Source: Megachile rotundata
Lineage: Eukaryota; Arthropoda; Insecta; Hymenoptera; Megachilidae
Direction of reading: 5' to 3'
DNA: 64,000 nucleotides
NCBI RefSeq assembly: GCF_050947335.1
Contig: NC_134984.1
Location: 14,923,926-14,987,925 of the forward strand
Shown: in pieces, positions 13,901 to 28,900 of the stretch
Layout: every line of letters begins with the position of its first letter
Position numbering within the stretch: position 1 is the stretch's first letter
The notes under the pieces: generated by a model
Database searches by the model: none
Seen by the model: only the letters and a program-made list of their open reading frames with translations
What the model was told of the DNA's origin: nothing
Translations under genes and position numbers: made by a program

Positions 13901-16900
13901 TTGCATTTACAGTTTGGGAAATTTGAGGAATTAGTAATTTGAGAATTTGGCAATTCTGGGAATCGGTAATTTGAGAGTTCAATAATTTGGGAAAGCGGTA
14001 ATTTGGGTGTTTGATAATTTAGGGATTTGAACATTTGGGGAATCGGTCATTTGGGAGTTCGATAATTTAGGGATTTGATAGTTTGGGAATTGATCATTCG
14101 AGAGTTCCATAATTTAGGGGGTTGGTAGTTTAGGGAATTCGTCACTTGTTTGGCGATTTAAAAATTTGGAACATTGGTAATTGTTAATTTGAGAGTCTGA
14201 GTATTTCAAGACTTAGAAAGTTGGTAAGTTAAGAATTTGGGCATTTAGCAATTTGGTTATTTGAGAAGTTAGGAAGATTTAGTAATTTGAGAATTTTAGG
14301 AGTAATCTGAGAGTTTAGACACTTGGAAATTTGAGAAATATGAAATATTAAAAAGTTTGTGAACTTTTAAGAATAGCCACTTTTATATAAATCTATTTCG
14401 CAAATATTAAGCAAGGATATTTCTCTCAAAATTTAACTAATAACAAAAAACACTCTCCTCGCAATTTTTGTCGATAGTCCAGCTTTTAGATTTATTGACA
14501 ACCTGATGTATAAAGTCATTCAAAATAGAACCTTTCAAATGCTATAAAGTTTTAACCAAATCTCTCAGTACAGAAAATAAGATATTAGGGTCCTCAATAC
14601 TTTAAAAGTCGAGCACCGCCCTAAAATGCATATTTAGTCAAGTACGAAGCAGAAATCATGGTGTACTACGTGTCTTCCCGAGCAACCCCTTAATACCGTC
14701 TCTCCCGCTACATGGTACTCGACAACCCGAAGGAATCAATACGGCAGAAACTGAAAATCTCAGTTACTCGCTAGAGTTGCTCGTAAACGACTACTTCAAC
14801 TCAAAGCTCCTTTTAAACTACTACTTTTATTTTCATTTCATTACACTTTCTAGAATTAGATGATACTCTTTTTCCTTCCAATTTCATTCATTTATAACAG
14901 ACTTTTCGTTAAAATAGAAATTCAATTTGTTTCTTGGACTGTTTGTTATTCGTTGTTATTTGGGTCAAATTTTAATTGAAATGGAATTTCTATTCGTTCC
15001 TATTTCTTGTGATGTTTGTCCACTTTATGGTGTTCTTCGAGGAGAGATTGAAGTAGAAATTCAATTTGTTCTGTTTCTGTGACGTTCTATTTGCTGTTTA
15101 TTCTTCTAGATTAAATTTATATATTATTACAAGATAACAAGTGTAAAAGATAGGAATTTTAGGAGGAACAGTCAGTGGATATCAGTAAAAAATTGGGAAG
15201 GTTGTGAATGAAAAGAAAGAAGAGAGATTATAATAAAAGATTAGTAAAATTAGAAATGAAAGATCTTGCAATATTGGACAAACCAGCTATGCATAGCCTT
15301 TGAGAAAGGCATAGCCTAGAATGATATTTTGAGTGAATGAATGAATGGATTATTAATGGGTTATTAATTTTAGTTATTGTAAAGTCCAATTTTGGATTGT
15401 GAAGTTGAATAAATAATTACTATTGAATACTTTCGAACTCTGAAGTATGTACATACCGAGGCATCTGTAAGGTTTGACCCAACGTGACAATTTACATTTG
15501 GTCCTTCCTGGTTTGCACCATCCACTAACCCTCACGTAGTGCGAGGACTCAACGATGTTAGTGATGTCTCTCTTCGGGTATGCCTGAAAACACGCACAAA
15601 TACAGATTATCGCGAGACCGTTGTAATTACATCGTGAACGAACTTTCGATCATCCGTTTAACGTGCACAACGGATTCAATAACGGGAACATTTTATTGTC
15701 GACGAGAGAGCGTCGAAGATTATAGCTCTCGGTTTGCACGCGAGTCTCGAATGCGGCTTCGGCATTAATTTCGATTTACGAAATTATCGTGCTTTTCACT
15801 CGATAACGAGTGCATACATCAACGATACAATTGTTAGACAGACACTGAAACACATTATTTCATCTATTTCCGGAAATGAACGCGATTCTCCCTCGTTCAT
15901 CAATGCAGAGATATTGTTACTAGAGTTACCAAGTCTAATTGAGCAGATATCGATACATATTGATGATATTCAGATAATGCATCGGAGTATTCGATATCGA
16001 ACGATATCGAGATTTCAGGGGTACTCGGTATCAATTTTCGATGCCGATATTTCTTGAAACAATGGTAAACCAGTAACTGTTCAGCGGTATTGGGATAATA
16101 GTGATGGCCCATTTTGCGAAAGAATATAATTATTTGCGAAATGCGTGCTGAATTGTAAAATCGGTGAAAGAAATTACGTATTGATTTGTGCATTGTGCTA
16201 ATTTTTATGTGGAACAGTTTTTCTCAAATGTAAGAGGACTTTGGTATTTACTTGGATATTTACTACTCAAATTTTTAGACGTTCATGAATCTTTTTTCAA
16301 GTTGTTATTACTGATAATAATAGTTAATATCTGCTTAACTATTCTAATTAATACTACTAGCAATTCATGTAATTACTTTTTTCATGAACTATTGTCCTAT
16401 TGTAATGTGCATTCGTATGCACTGTACGTGCACGTACGAGGATGACCGAAGACTCGCGAGCGCTCGCCCGCGAATATATGAACTATTCAAACGAGTTACC
16501 ACAATCAAGCGAAACATACATGTATATTTTACTGAAAAATGTATGCGTTCAATTCTTGAAATACGACAGTCTGAAAACTCAAACTATTAAATCTTTGACC
16601 TATAAATGTTCCTAAGATAGATACGAAAATCTTCAGCGACAATATTTATACCATAACGAAAGAGAAATAAGATTTATGTGAAGTTTAAAATAGATCAGTC
16701 TTACCTTTTTGCAATATTCGAGGATCTCCAGTTTATCCGTCATGCAGCTTTTCTTGTCGGTCGAGGAAACCCAACGACCCTGTTCGCCCATGTGCTGTGC
16801 CAGATACACCTCTCCAGCTTCGCATAATGTGGCCACCTTCACACACATTTACATAAAGAATCGTCTTCGGTTACTTGCACTACTTGACTCAGTACAATTT

Positions 16901-19900
16901 ATTTCACAAGAATGTATGAGCGGAGGAAGTGGTCCAAAATATGGGCTACCACTTTCTCTTCAAACCTGTTAAATATTTTTAAGACGTGACTTCAACTTCT
17001 TGCTACACGTACTTCAAAAGATACTAGTACTTTAAAAATAAAAATTTTTAACTTTACAAGTGGAGTCTACGAGCTATTCATAGAAGGAGAATACGAATGC
17101 GTATTTGCAAGCTGAAATATTGAAAACTGTATTCAGAATTCTGACAGAATAATGCTGATTAATTTACGGAGGTCGCAAATGTCTTCTACAGGTGTATAAG
17201 CATTGTGTATCTAGATGTAACGTAAAAAGGAAGTTATTTTTACTTTAACAATTTCTGTTATTTCAGTGAATATACTAGTTCAATATATCATGTACTAAAA
17301 TATATTAAAAACTGGTTTTAATAAATTACCTCTTACTTCAACTTATTGTTAACAAAAATCAAATACAGCAGTAAAACGTTTTAAAGTGATGAAGCAAAAT
17401 TACATTCTTAACACGCTACAATAACAATCTGCTTCCATCAACACCGTTTCTGAATCATAGTTTCACACTATTCCCATTAGGGTAAAACCCCTAACACGAC
17501 TATAATTTAATTAGTTTATACGCAGATCCTATCTTGTATTTAGATCACTTCCACATTTGTGGACGTGTTATGCAAATTACTTAATAGACTGATTTTTTCT
17601 TGCTTTAATAGTCAATCAGTTGAATCAATTTCTGGTGGTTAATAGTTTATTAATTTAATCAATTATTGGTAGTTAGTAATGATTAATAAGCTTCAGCATA
17701 AATCAGTTATGTCGAGCTATTCTAAATTTACAGTCTGCACGAAATGTACCGTATCGTGCAATAAGAGGTCTACGAATGAAGCCGACGGTATTGACCGGAA
17801 GTGACATTGAAACGTAGATAGGTAGCAGCGAATGGTTATGTAAAAAAAGAAATCGGAGTGTGCAGTCTCGATGATATTCGTAAGGAAAAGGAAGCGTGCA
17901 GTTTCAAGTGGCACTCACCTGGGGCTCAGATCTTCCTCCAGCGGGTGCCAACTCGAGCCTCTCCGACACCGCCTGCAATGCAGAAAACACAGTGAAATTC
18001 AGCTCGCGTGAAATTATACGTTGCCAAGATTTCTCGCTATCAACGATCTGTCGCAATATTCCTAGAAGAATGTTGCCCAATACGGGGAGGGTTCTGAATA
18101 CGGGGCAAGACCTCATCATTCCACCCACGAATACTGCGATTGGTATAGTTTCGTCGTTCTTATACACGAAGTACTTTATCAAGATTTTATAGTAACCATA
18201 CTGCTTTTAAACTGAAAAATTATTTACGGTAATTTATATTCTATTATATTTTGTTTGGAGTAATTTTCGCTCCATTATATTTCGTTATTTATTGTAAGAT
18301 TTTTATAAGATTCTTATAAAAATTTTATGAATTATTGTTTAAATTATAATTTTCTTTGTCTTGTGGCTTATTTGAAATCTTCAGTAACACATGTTAGAAG
18401 GATAATAAAACTACTGTGTAAAATATTATGTGTCCTTTATACGAAGATAATTTTGAGGAACTTAGTATTTTGTACTTCATAATTTTTCAAATTTTTATCT
18501 TTCTACATATTGAAACTCTCTTTGAAATTCTCTTAACAATTTGTAAAATGTTCAATTATTTTTATGAATCGTTTATCGTGTCATCAGAATAAAAAATATT
18601 CTTGCAACAGTTAAATAAATATAATAAATTATTTTCAATTCTCAAGAATGCTTGAAAGGTGGATTAAAGTTTGATGAACGAAATCAAACAAATTACGATG
18701 TTAAATAAAAAAGTAATCAAAGGTTAGATATGAAACAATCTCGAGAAAATCCTGGAATCCATCGGAGTGTAATTCCCCATTTCCAAGAACAAATATCGTT
18801 TCTGTTTCTCCCTAGCAATCTCGTAAAAATGTCTATTTCCATCGAGACTCGTGAATACCCTCGTAACGACCTATAATCGTGTTCTTTCCGGTTTCCCTAA
18901 TTCCTAAACCGTCTGAACGGCCTTTCGACTGTTCAATCGATCGAACCTTCGAGCAGGCATTGGTCGATACAATAAAAGGTATTAAGCTACAGGCCTAGAA
19001 ACAAGTTATAAAGAGAATTAGATCCTGGGGCTAATCAGAAGATGGAGGCTGATTATATCTCTGATTTTGTACGTCGAGTGGATCTCGGACTTTTTAGATC
19101 CTTAAGCTTTAGATACAAGGCTGATTGTTTTATAAGATTGTGGATTTTATCATTTGTGGGGTAATAAATTCTTAAATATTTAAATATTTTTATTCTTGAG
19201 TTTATAGATATTTTCCTGGTGCTCTGAGTCCTAATGTCCTGTCACCTAGTGTTCTGTCACCTAATGTCCTGTCACCTAGTGTCCTGTTACCTAATGTCCT
19301 GTCACCTAGTGTCCTGTCACCTAATGTCCTGTCACCTAGTGTCCTGTCACCTAATGTCCTGTCACCTAGTGTCTTGTCACCTAATGTCCTGTGTCCTAAT
19401 ATCCTACGTCTACATATCCTAATATCCTAATACCTTAAAACCCTAATACCCTAATACCCTAATATCTTAATATCCTAATATCCTAATACCCTAATATTTA
19501 AATTTCCAAATTTCCATACTTTCCAATTTCCAAACACCAAAAGTCCAAATTAAAAAATTGTCAGAGTAATCAACTGAAAAGCCTGTTAAGTTTTCGAGCA
19601 GACATCGCACATACGTCATCGATGCCGGAAAGATAATTGATACCATATCCGAGCAAATTCACATCGATGTTTCCATTCACATACTTCCTGGACTCCTTGG
19701 TTTCGAAAAGAATGGCGGTGCTCACGCGAGATAAACCTTGCGTTTCCATTTCCATGGGCGTGTGTTTGCGTGTCGTGTCGTTGACCAGCAAAGCCTATGA
19801 CTCTTTTCACTGGTCACGTATAATAGATTGTCCATAGTCAGTTCAACTACCCTCGATCTACGCTCAATAGCCCCATAATACGCTATTAACCACGAGAAGA

Positions 19901-22900
19901 TTACCAAGGGTCCGTTCATATCTACCGACATTGTACGTTCTGAACGTGACAAATAATTTCTTAACTCTTCACACAGTAATCTTTGACCCACATACTAACT
20001 TTTATTACATATGCATGTTGCTCATGCGTTACCTATGCATATTACTTATGATATCACACATGTATTACGTGTGTGTCACGTATGCGTTATGTATGTACTT
20101 CACCTTTGTATTTTATGTACCTATGTATCTTATACATATATGAATGTACATATGTACATATACATATATGTACATTGATAGTAATACATGTATAGCACAT
20201 GGGTGATATAATAAGTAACATGCATGTTGCTCATGTGTTACCTATACATATTAGTTATTATATCACGTATGTATTACACATGTATTACGTGTGTGTTACG
20301 TATGTATTATGTATGTATTTCACCTATGTATTTTACGTATGTACCCATGTATCTTATACATATATGAATGTACATATGTACATATGCATATATGTACAGT
20401 GTTATAATACATGTATAGTGCATAGGTAATATAATAAGTAACATGCATGTTGCTCATGTGTTAGCTATGCATATTACTTATTATATTACCTATGTATTAC
20501 ACATGTATTACGTGTGTGTTACGTATGTATTATGTATGTATTTCACCTATGTATTTTACGTATGTACCCATGTGTCTTATACATATATCAATGTACATAT
20601 GTACATACATATGTACGTAGATACATCAGCTTGAAAGTCTCTGACAACAGTAGAAACTAATACATATAAACAAGAATAAATTTTAATTGCAAACATTTAT
20701 CAATACTCAATAAGAATAAATTCGATGAACCTTTATTACAAAAATCAACAGCAGAAGTTTTCAAAAGATTACATTCGTGTACCAAATAAATTATACAGTT
20801 ATAATTAAAAAAAGTACCGTAAAAGTATATGCAAAACATTCGTGTTTGAAAAACATTTCGATAAATTGAACGACTCGATTTTCTTAAGGGATTCGAATAA
20901 ATACGCAGAAGAAACTCGAGTAATATTGGAGAAGACACTTAAAGAAATCAGAGCTTCAAGATTGAACCTGGTAATGGGACTTGGTCGCTGACTTCCAATT
21001 CCTTGGCTATTCAAAATTCCCGATTTAATTTAAAGAACTTGGAAGTTTCTTCGTGTAAAGGAAGACGCTGTGCTTTTAACTTCCCGTCTTCAGTTTCTTT
21101 AATTATCAAGAAACACAATTCCCTTAAACGAACTTTCTGCGTCGACAATGTAGCGGCAATCATGTAATAACGTTATTACGTATTCTAATTTTCACAGTGC
21201 TTTTTTGAGATACGAGTAACGAGGTCAGTTCATCGACCGTGAAATTATAACAAGCAATTTATACGGTTACAACGCCGTTTTTAATATTGTAACAGATTTT
21301 TCGATTTTTTTGAATTTTTCAATTGTTTCGCTGCTTTTTAAGGTTCAGTTTTTGTGACTTTAATGGATTTTTATTTTGAAGTCTTGGAAAGGTGAAGTTT
21401 ATACATTCTGGATTCATATTTCGAGGTTTGCAAATGTAATATTCTAATTTTTAAGTTTTGGGAATTAATAAATAATGGAATTCTCAATTTTTCAGATTTC
21501 TGAATTTTTCAAATTCCAAATTTCCCGAATTCTAAATTTCCTAAATTCCAAATTTCCCGAATTCTAAATTTCCTAAATTCCAAATTTTCCGAATTCCAAA
21601 TTTCCCGAATTCTAAATTTCCTAAATTCCAATTTCCCGAATTCCAATTTTCCGAATTCCAAATTTCTCGAATTCTAAATTTCCTAAATTCTAAATTTTCC
21701 GAATTCTAAATTTCCCGAATTCCAATTTTCCGAATTCCAAATTTCCCGAATTCTAAATTTCCCGAATTCCAAATTTCCGAATTCCAAATTTCCCGAATTA
21801 TAAATTTCCTAAATTCCAATTCCCCGAATTCCAAATCTCCCGAATTCTAAATTTCCTAAATTCCAATTTCCCGAATTCCAAATTTCCCGAGTTCCAAATT
21901 TCCCAAATTCCAAATTTCCAAATTCCAAATTCCAAATTCTAAATTTCGCAAATTTTCAAATTTAAAATTTTCCAAATTTCCAAACATCCACCTTCACAAT
22001 TTTCCACCTCTCAAAATATCCACCTTTTCAATCCCAAAAATCTCCTCCTATTTCTAACCTTTCAAAATCCCAAACCCTCAAATTTCCAAATTTCACACTG
22101 CAACTTCTCCAGCGGCAATATAACAAGTGTCTCCAAATCAACCATATCAAACTTGTTTCACCTAATAATTTTCCGCCTCATAAATACATGAAAGAAAGGT
22201 GTCCCAGAGTTTGATGCAAATTACGATTTGAAAAGTTCTATTCTAAATATTATACTTCCGTAATAAGGGAACTACATTTAATTGCAATTAAAAGTGTGTA
22301 ACCGTAATTTTTAGAACAAAACTGCGGTATATGTATCAGAAAGTTTGTTTTATTCAAAAAGAGAAGAGCGCTACAAAGTTTCGAGTAGCAGCGTTCATGT
22401 TATGGACTTGTTTAAACGTAACGTTTCAACCCTTTCCAAACGATTTATTACGATTTTATTACATTTACTAGAGAAAGTTCCTAATTAAAATTTCATTATG
22501 TTTGTATCTAGAGAGAACATATCTCTTTGGTAGGACCAAACCGGGAGTATCATACACATAGCGGAATATTTAGTGCTTGTTTTGTACTAATTTGTGCCAC
22601 AAAAAGTAATTTTGTTCCTTGTGTCATTATAAACAAATTGGCTTGATATTGAGCTAATGGAACCAAACGTTAAAATTGGTAAAAATGAAAAAACCAGTGG
22701 ATACATTTTGTATTAATTTGTACCGTTAAGAGAAATTTTTAAAAAATGGAACGATCAAATGGTAGTAAGTTGAATAACGAAATAGCTTACGCCGAAATGG
22801 TTTATTTACAATGAAATGGTAAAATAGTAAAAGGGATATTACAGTATAATAGAATTATAAAATAGTAATTACTTCGGTAATAAAAAGGTTCAGATTCCCA

Positions 22901-25900
22901 GAACATTCCAAACATCATTTATAAATTAAAACACCTTAGAAATTTTCAAATTCATGAATGCAAAAATTAACCAAAAACCAATTGCGTCTCGAAACATCAT
23001 TTTATAACAAAATAACATCAAACTGTAACAAAAACTGCAGATATGGAATCCACCTATATCAATTTAAAATGTAAATTTCACCGAAAGCGAGTACATAAAT
23101 AAAAGCTGTGCATATATCATCGAATAATAAAAGCAATAAATGAATGTGGAAACCAGTATAGGAGATAAAAAGGATGACGAAGGGAGAGGTTAAAAGGGTT
23201 GTAATAATCGTTGATCTCTCATCAACACGCAATTCGGATCAACGAGCAGAATTCCAGTTTAGCGACACCATCTACTCTTATTACCACCTTGAGCAGAATG
23301 CAAAGCGAGATCGTGACATACACCACGATGTAATTCGCGACGACGTTTACGTGGCATAACGTGTTGGCCACACCTTGAATGCAGCGCAGACACATAGTCA
23401 ACTTAAGCGACCCACACCTGAGACCGACAGAATGACACTGTTTACGCAACTCCTATATTTCTTTAACCGAATCGAATCACCACTTTGTAATTCATAAATT
23501 ATAGTTTTAAGGTCTGTAGACGCGAGGGGTCAGGAATAGAGAGTTAGGATTGGAGAGGGAACAGTTTTGAACGCGCAGTTGTTACAGTTGGGAATATGGG
23601 GTTTTGTGAGTTTAGAGATTTGCGAGTTTGCGGTTGGAAAATTTGGAAACTTGGTAATTTATGGATTTTAGGATTTGAGGAGTAAATTCGAGGGTTTGGG
23701 AATTTGGGGAATTAAAATTTGAAAATTCGGATTTTGGAATTTGGAATTTGGGGAATTTGGAGAATTTGGAATTTAGGGAATTTGGAATTTGGGAAATTTG
23801 GAATTTGGAAATTTTGGAATTTGGAAATTTTGGAATTTGGAAATTTTGGAATTTGGAAATTTTGGAATTTAGAAATTTTGGAATTTGGAAATTGTGGAAT
23901 TTGGAAATCTTGGAATTTGGGAAATTTGGAATTTGGAAATTTTGGAATTGGAAATTTTGGAATTTGAAAATTTTGGAATTTGAAAATTTTGGAATTTGGA
24001 AATTTTGGAATTTGGAAATTTTGGAATTTGGAAAATTTGGAATTTGGAAATTTTTGAATTTGGAAATTTTGGAGTTTGGAAATTTTGGAGTTTGGAAATT
24101 TTGGAGTTTGGAAATTTTGGAATTTGAAAATTTTGGAATTTGGAAATTTTGGAATTTGGAAGATTTGGAATTTGGAAATTTTGGAATTTGGAAATTTTGG
24201 AATGTGGAAATTTTGGAATTTGGAAATTTTGGAATTTGGAAAATTTAGAATTTGGAAATTTTGGAATTCGAAATCTTGGAATTTGGAATTTTGAGATTTT
24301 GAAACGAAGAACTGCATTAACTTGCACAAAAAGAAATACTGATTGAAAAATTGCATTTAAAAAGTACTGATTAAATCACTCAAACCTTCACTGACTTAAT
24401 TACTAAATCAATTTATTCCATTTAACTTGATCAACTTAATCAGAGCCCATTGTTTAAAATAACAAGTATTACCGAAGCAAATAACGCTTAATATTTTTAT
24501 TATTTAGTGAATACATTATTTAATTTGTAAGCAGTAGGTAAATTAATATTTGACTTTAATTAACGTTACTACTGAATATTATATTATCTTTTAGTACATT
24601 TATGTGAACATAAAATTCTGCGATGCAGAACTTCCGAAATATACTCTGACAATGAAATGAATTCATTATTGAAGTTACAAGTTTGACATTGTAAGAAGTA
24701 AAGTGCAAATATTCAGACATCTGCCTGAAATAAATATATTCAATAATTCAGGTGCCTGCAAATTTGACGTATGAATAGAATATCCAATAAAGAACGTTAT
24801 CATAATGAAACGGAATATCTACATTTTTATCTGTGATGTTTAATTCACCATTGATAATTGAAAATATCCATAATACCTGATTCGGTTCTGCGAATCGTAT
24901 AGAAACACGGCGTTTTATTTCCTTCCTTTATTACCTGTTGTACATAAATGCATTATGTGTTTAAATGAATGCAAATGCATTCAGTTTTTAGTACAATATT
25001 TTGCTGAATCGTATCAGTATTATTATCATCGATATAAAGTATTTTCCATACCTATTCGTTCTCATCATCAACGAGAATATAAAATTTAAAAAAAAAACAA
25101 TTTCTGGTGGTAAATCATTTTATACGTAAATTTATTAAGACCGTCAACTAAATGAATGTTTGATAATTAATCAATATCACCAATTAAATGAAATATTTTT
25201 AATATGCAGACTTCGAAATATTGAAAGTTTGATTGAATTCATCAAATTAAAAAGGCAACGATTTATTTATTTAAGGAAAATAAGTAACATGTTTCAATAA
25301 CATTTTCAATATTTCTAATTTTTAATGTAGGCAGTTAAATATTAATTATAGAAAACGATTGGTTCAAAAATGTTATATATAAAATTCGATATGGTTTAAC
25401 CAAATAAAGCACAGCATCTGTAGCATGTCGATTTGAACTTTTAAATTTAGTATACCTCTGCGGTACGAACACACCATCAGTAATTTAAATACACAATAGT
25501 CGCTCATGTGTTGAAACAAACAATAGGTAAAACAATTCGGTTTTCAATCGTTTATATTCCAAAATGGAAATAGAATTTTTATTTGTCGTACAATGAAGAA
25601 TCCACAGTTTTTCTATTCAAAAAATCTTTTTTCAATGTATTGTGCACACTAGCGATTCTACTTTATATGCAAATTGTTCGATTCATTGTTTTTAGAATAA
25701 ACAATCAAGGAGGAATCAACCATTACTATGTCGTAAATATTCACGAAACGTTTATATTACAATTTTCATCAATTTTTAACTTTAAATTGACGTAACAGGG
25801 CTGTTTTTAATACAATACATGAATTTTACATCATCAGAAAAAATTAGTTTTCATATGAATTTATATAAATCGATTATTTTGCGTTGTATTCGATAATTAA

Positions 25901-28900
25901 AGTTATTGATAAAATTACGTAGGTGGTTTTATAAAATAATAAAATTTAATTTGGTATGACATAATGTGTTAGGATTAGCTTCAGGAAAATAAACTGCAGT
26001 GCTGAGGTGAACGGAAAAATACTTTAATAATATAAAAATGTCTTTACAAAATGCGCGGTGCTTCGTTGACGAAGGTAAAACTGTAACTGTAGGACAAAGC
26101 ATCGTGATGCGTGTTCGGACGCGCATAGCGCAGTTCATTTGTTTTGTCCGTTACTTCCAACATAATGTTTTGATGGCGTTAAGTTATATGAAATTGTATA
26201 CACTGTGTAATTCATATGAATTTTAGGAATTCGGAATTTTGAAATGTTGGACTTTGGAATTTTGGTTATTGGAATTTTTAATTTTGGAATTTTAGAATTT
26301 TCGGAATTAGGAACTTTGGAATTTGGAATTTTTGGAATTAGGAATTTTGGAATTGGGAATATTTGGAATTGGGAATTTTGGAATTGGGAATTTTGGAATT
26401 GGGAATATTTGGAATTGGAAATTTTGGAATTTGGAATTTTTGGAATTGGGAATTTTGGAATTGGTAATATTTGGAATTAGGAATTTTTGGAATTGGGAAT
26501 TTTGGAATTACGATATTTGGAATGGGGAATTTTGTAATTGCGAAATTTGGAATTGCTAATTTTTGAAATTGGGGATGTTGGAATTGGAAATTTTGGAATT
26601 GGGGATGTTGGAATTGGGAATTGTGGAATTGGGAATTGTGAAATTAGGAATTGTGGAATTGTAAATTATGGAATTGGGAATTGTGAAACTGAGAATTTTG
26701 GAATTGGCAATGTTGGAATTGCGAATTTTTGGAATTGGCAATTTTGAAATTGCGAAATTTGGAATTGGGAAATTTGGAATTGTGAATTGTGGAATTTGGA
26801 ATTTTGGAAATCGAAATTTTGAAATTTGGGATTTTGCAAATCAAAATTTTGGAATTTAAAAATTTGAAATTTAGATTCATCGAATTTGGAAACTTGTAAT
26901 TTAAAAATTTGGCTTTTATAAATTGCAGATTGAAATGTATCAAAACTGCTAAATATAAAGCGTACATAAAATGCAGTATATGAAATATCTCTCATGCCAC
27001 AATATATAATTCTCGTACCAGTTACTGGACCATTAAGCATCCTGTTTAGTCTACTTTCTCAGCTCCACAATACTCTACCACCTAATGCCGATTCAAACAG
27101 TCTATTCGATTTGTACTTGATTAGTAATCGTCTTACAAGTTAGAAGCACATACGAGTAGTTAACTATCTCATTTCCCATACTAGACTCTCCCGTAATTCG
27201 TAACAACGTTCCTCATTACGAGGCTGGAAGGTGCCCAGAATGATATGCAAGACGGAATGAGCGAAAACGAGAACAGAAATGAAGTCAAAACCTGATTTCA
27301 CTCGATCCTGCTTGAACAGAGAGTAATGGAGATAGGTTAAAAGCCGTTCTTGTTGTGGCAAATGACCTGGTAGCAAATATATTTAATATGCACATACGGA
27401 GATACCAACAGGCAAGATTCACGACAGTTTCCTTTGACACGCGTCTGGGAATGCAACCTTTTAAAGCTGATTACCGGACGTTTTATATAAGATTCGATCT
27501 AAGTGGATTTACTTAATGCACTTAAAGCGAATCTGACCGCAGCCTTAAGGAGCTTCGAGCACACGCGACACTGTGTGGAACACTTTTCAGACGCTGACGC
27601 ACCGAAATGAGACCCTCGTTCTCTTTTTCTTAAGATGCTCTAGAAGATAGCCGCTAGTATCACCGACATATGTATGGAATATCGACCTAGGAGAAGCCAG
27701 TACGAGATGGAGGTCTCGGTTCCAGGTACTTTTGCATTTTATTCAAATTTACAGATTTTAAGTACCTTTAACTTTGTATATTTCTATCACGAATTAAAAA
27801 TTTTTAATTTCGTGAATTATTAATGTGGAAATTTCAAAATCTCAATTTTCGTATGGTAAATTCTGAAATGCTTTAAAGTACCAAGTTAGACTACCAAGTA
27901 TTCAAATTTGAAATTGCGAAATCTTCACAAATATTCAAATTCTAAAATTCCCAATTCCAAAATTTCCAAATTCCACAATTTCCAATTCCAAAATTCCCAA
28001 TTCCATAATTGCCAATTCCATAACTCCCAATTTCACAACTCCCACTTCCATAACTCCCAATTCCAAAATTACCAATTCCACAATTGCCAATTCCATAACT
28101 CCCAATTCCACAATTCCCAATTCCACAATTTCCAATTCCAACATTCCCAATTCCATAATTTCCAATTCCAAAGGTCCCAATTCCATAACTCCCAATTCCA
28201 CAATTCCCAATTCCACAATTTCCAATTCCAACATTCCCAATTCCATAATTTCCAATTCCAAAGGTCCCAATTCCATAACTCCCAATTCCACAATTCCCAA
28301 TTCCACAATTTCCAATTCCAACATTCCCAATTCCATAATTTCCAATTCCAAAGGTCCCAATTCCATAACTCCCAATTCCACAATTCCCAATTCCACAATT
28401 TCCAATTCCAACATTCCCAATTCCACAATTCCCAATTCCATAACTCCCAATTCCAACATTCCCAATTCCACAATTCCCAATTCCAAAATTCTCAATTCCA
28501 AAATTCTCAATTCCAAAATCCCCAATTCCAATATCCCCAATTCCAAAATCCCCAATTCCAAAATCCCCAATTCCAAAATCCCCAAATCCAAAATCCCCAT
28601 TTCCAACATCCCCAATTCCAAAATTTCCAAATTTCAGATCTCCAAATCCTTAAACCCCTCAAATTCCAATTTTCCAAACATCGCATATATTGCACACTTT
28701 CCACATATTGCATATTTTGTCGCCTCCTACGATTCATGTCTCAATTTTCATTAGTAAACATATATTTAAATTACTTCTTCGCCAAAATATAAAACGATAG
28801 ATCGTGACGGCGAAATATTTGCTCTATAACCGTGAATATGAATGAAATCAAAGCGTTTTCAGATTTCCGTTTAAATATCGCCCTAACATATCTTCCTATA

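Noticed and set aside
23712..24356. A 214-codon minus-strand open frame (FQNFQIPKFPNSK repeats) and matching plus-strand frames
   Set aside because: Direct product of a 16-bp satellite whose unit has no stop codon in any frame. Both strands are open together, which real genes rarely show.
27915..28660. Possible CRISPR array because of regular repeats
   Set aside because: The units are contiguous 15-mers with no unique spacers, the genome is eukaryotic, and no cas genes are present.
27908..28792. A 294-codon plus-strand frame (QFHNSQFHN repeats) and 231-codon minus-strand frame
   Set aside because: A 15-bp satellite, with a period divisible by three and stop-free on both strands. There is no signal peptide, domain or splice context.
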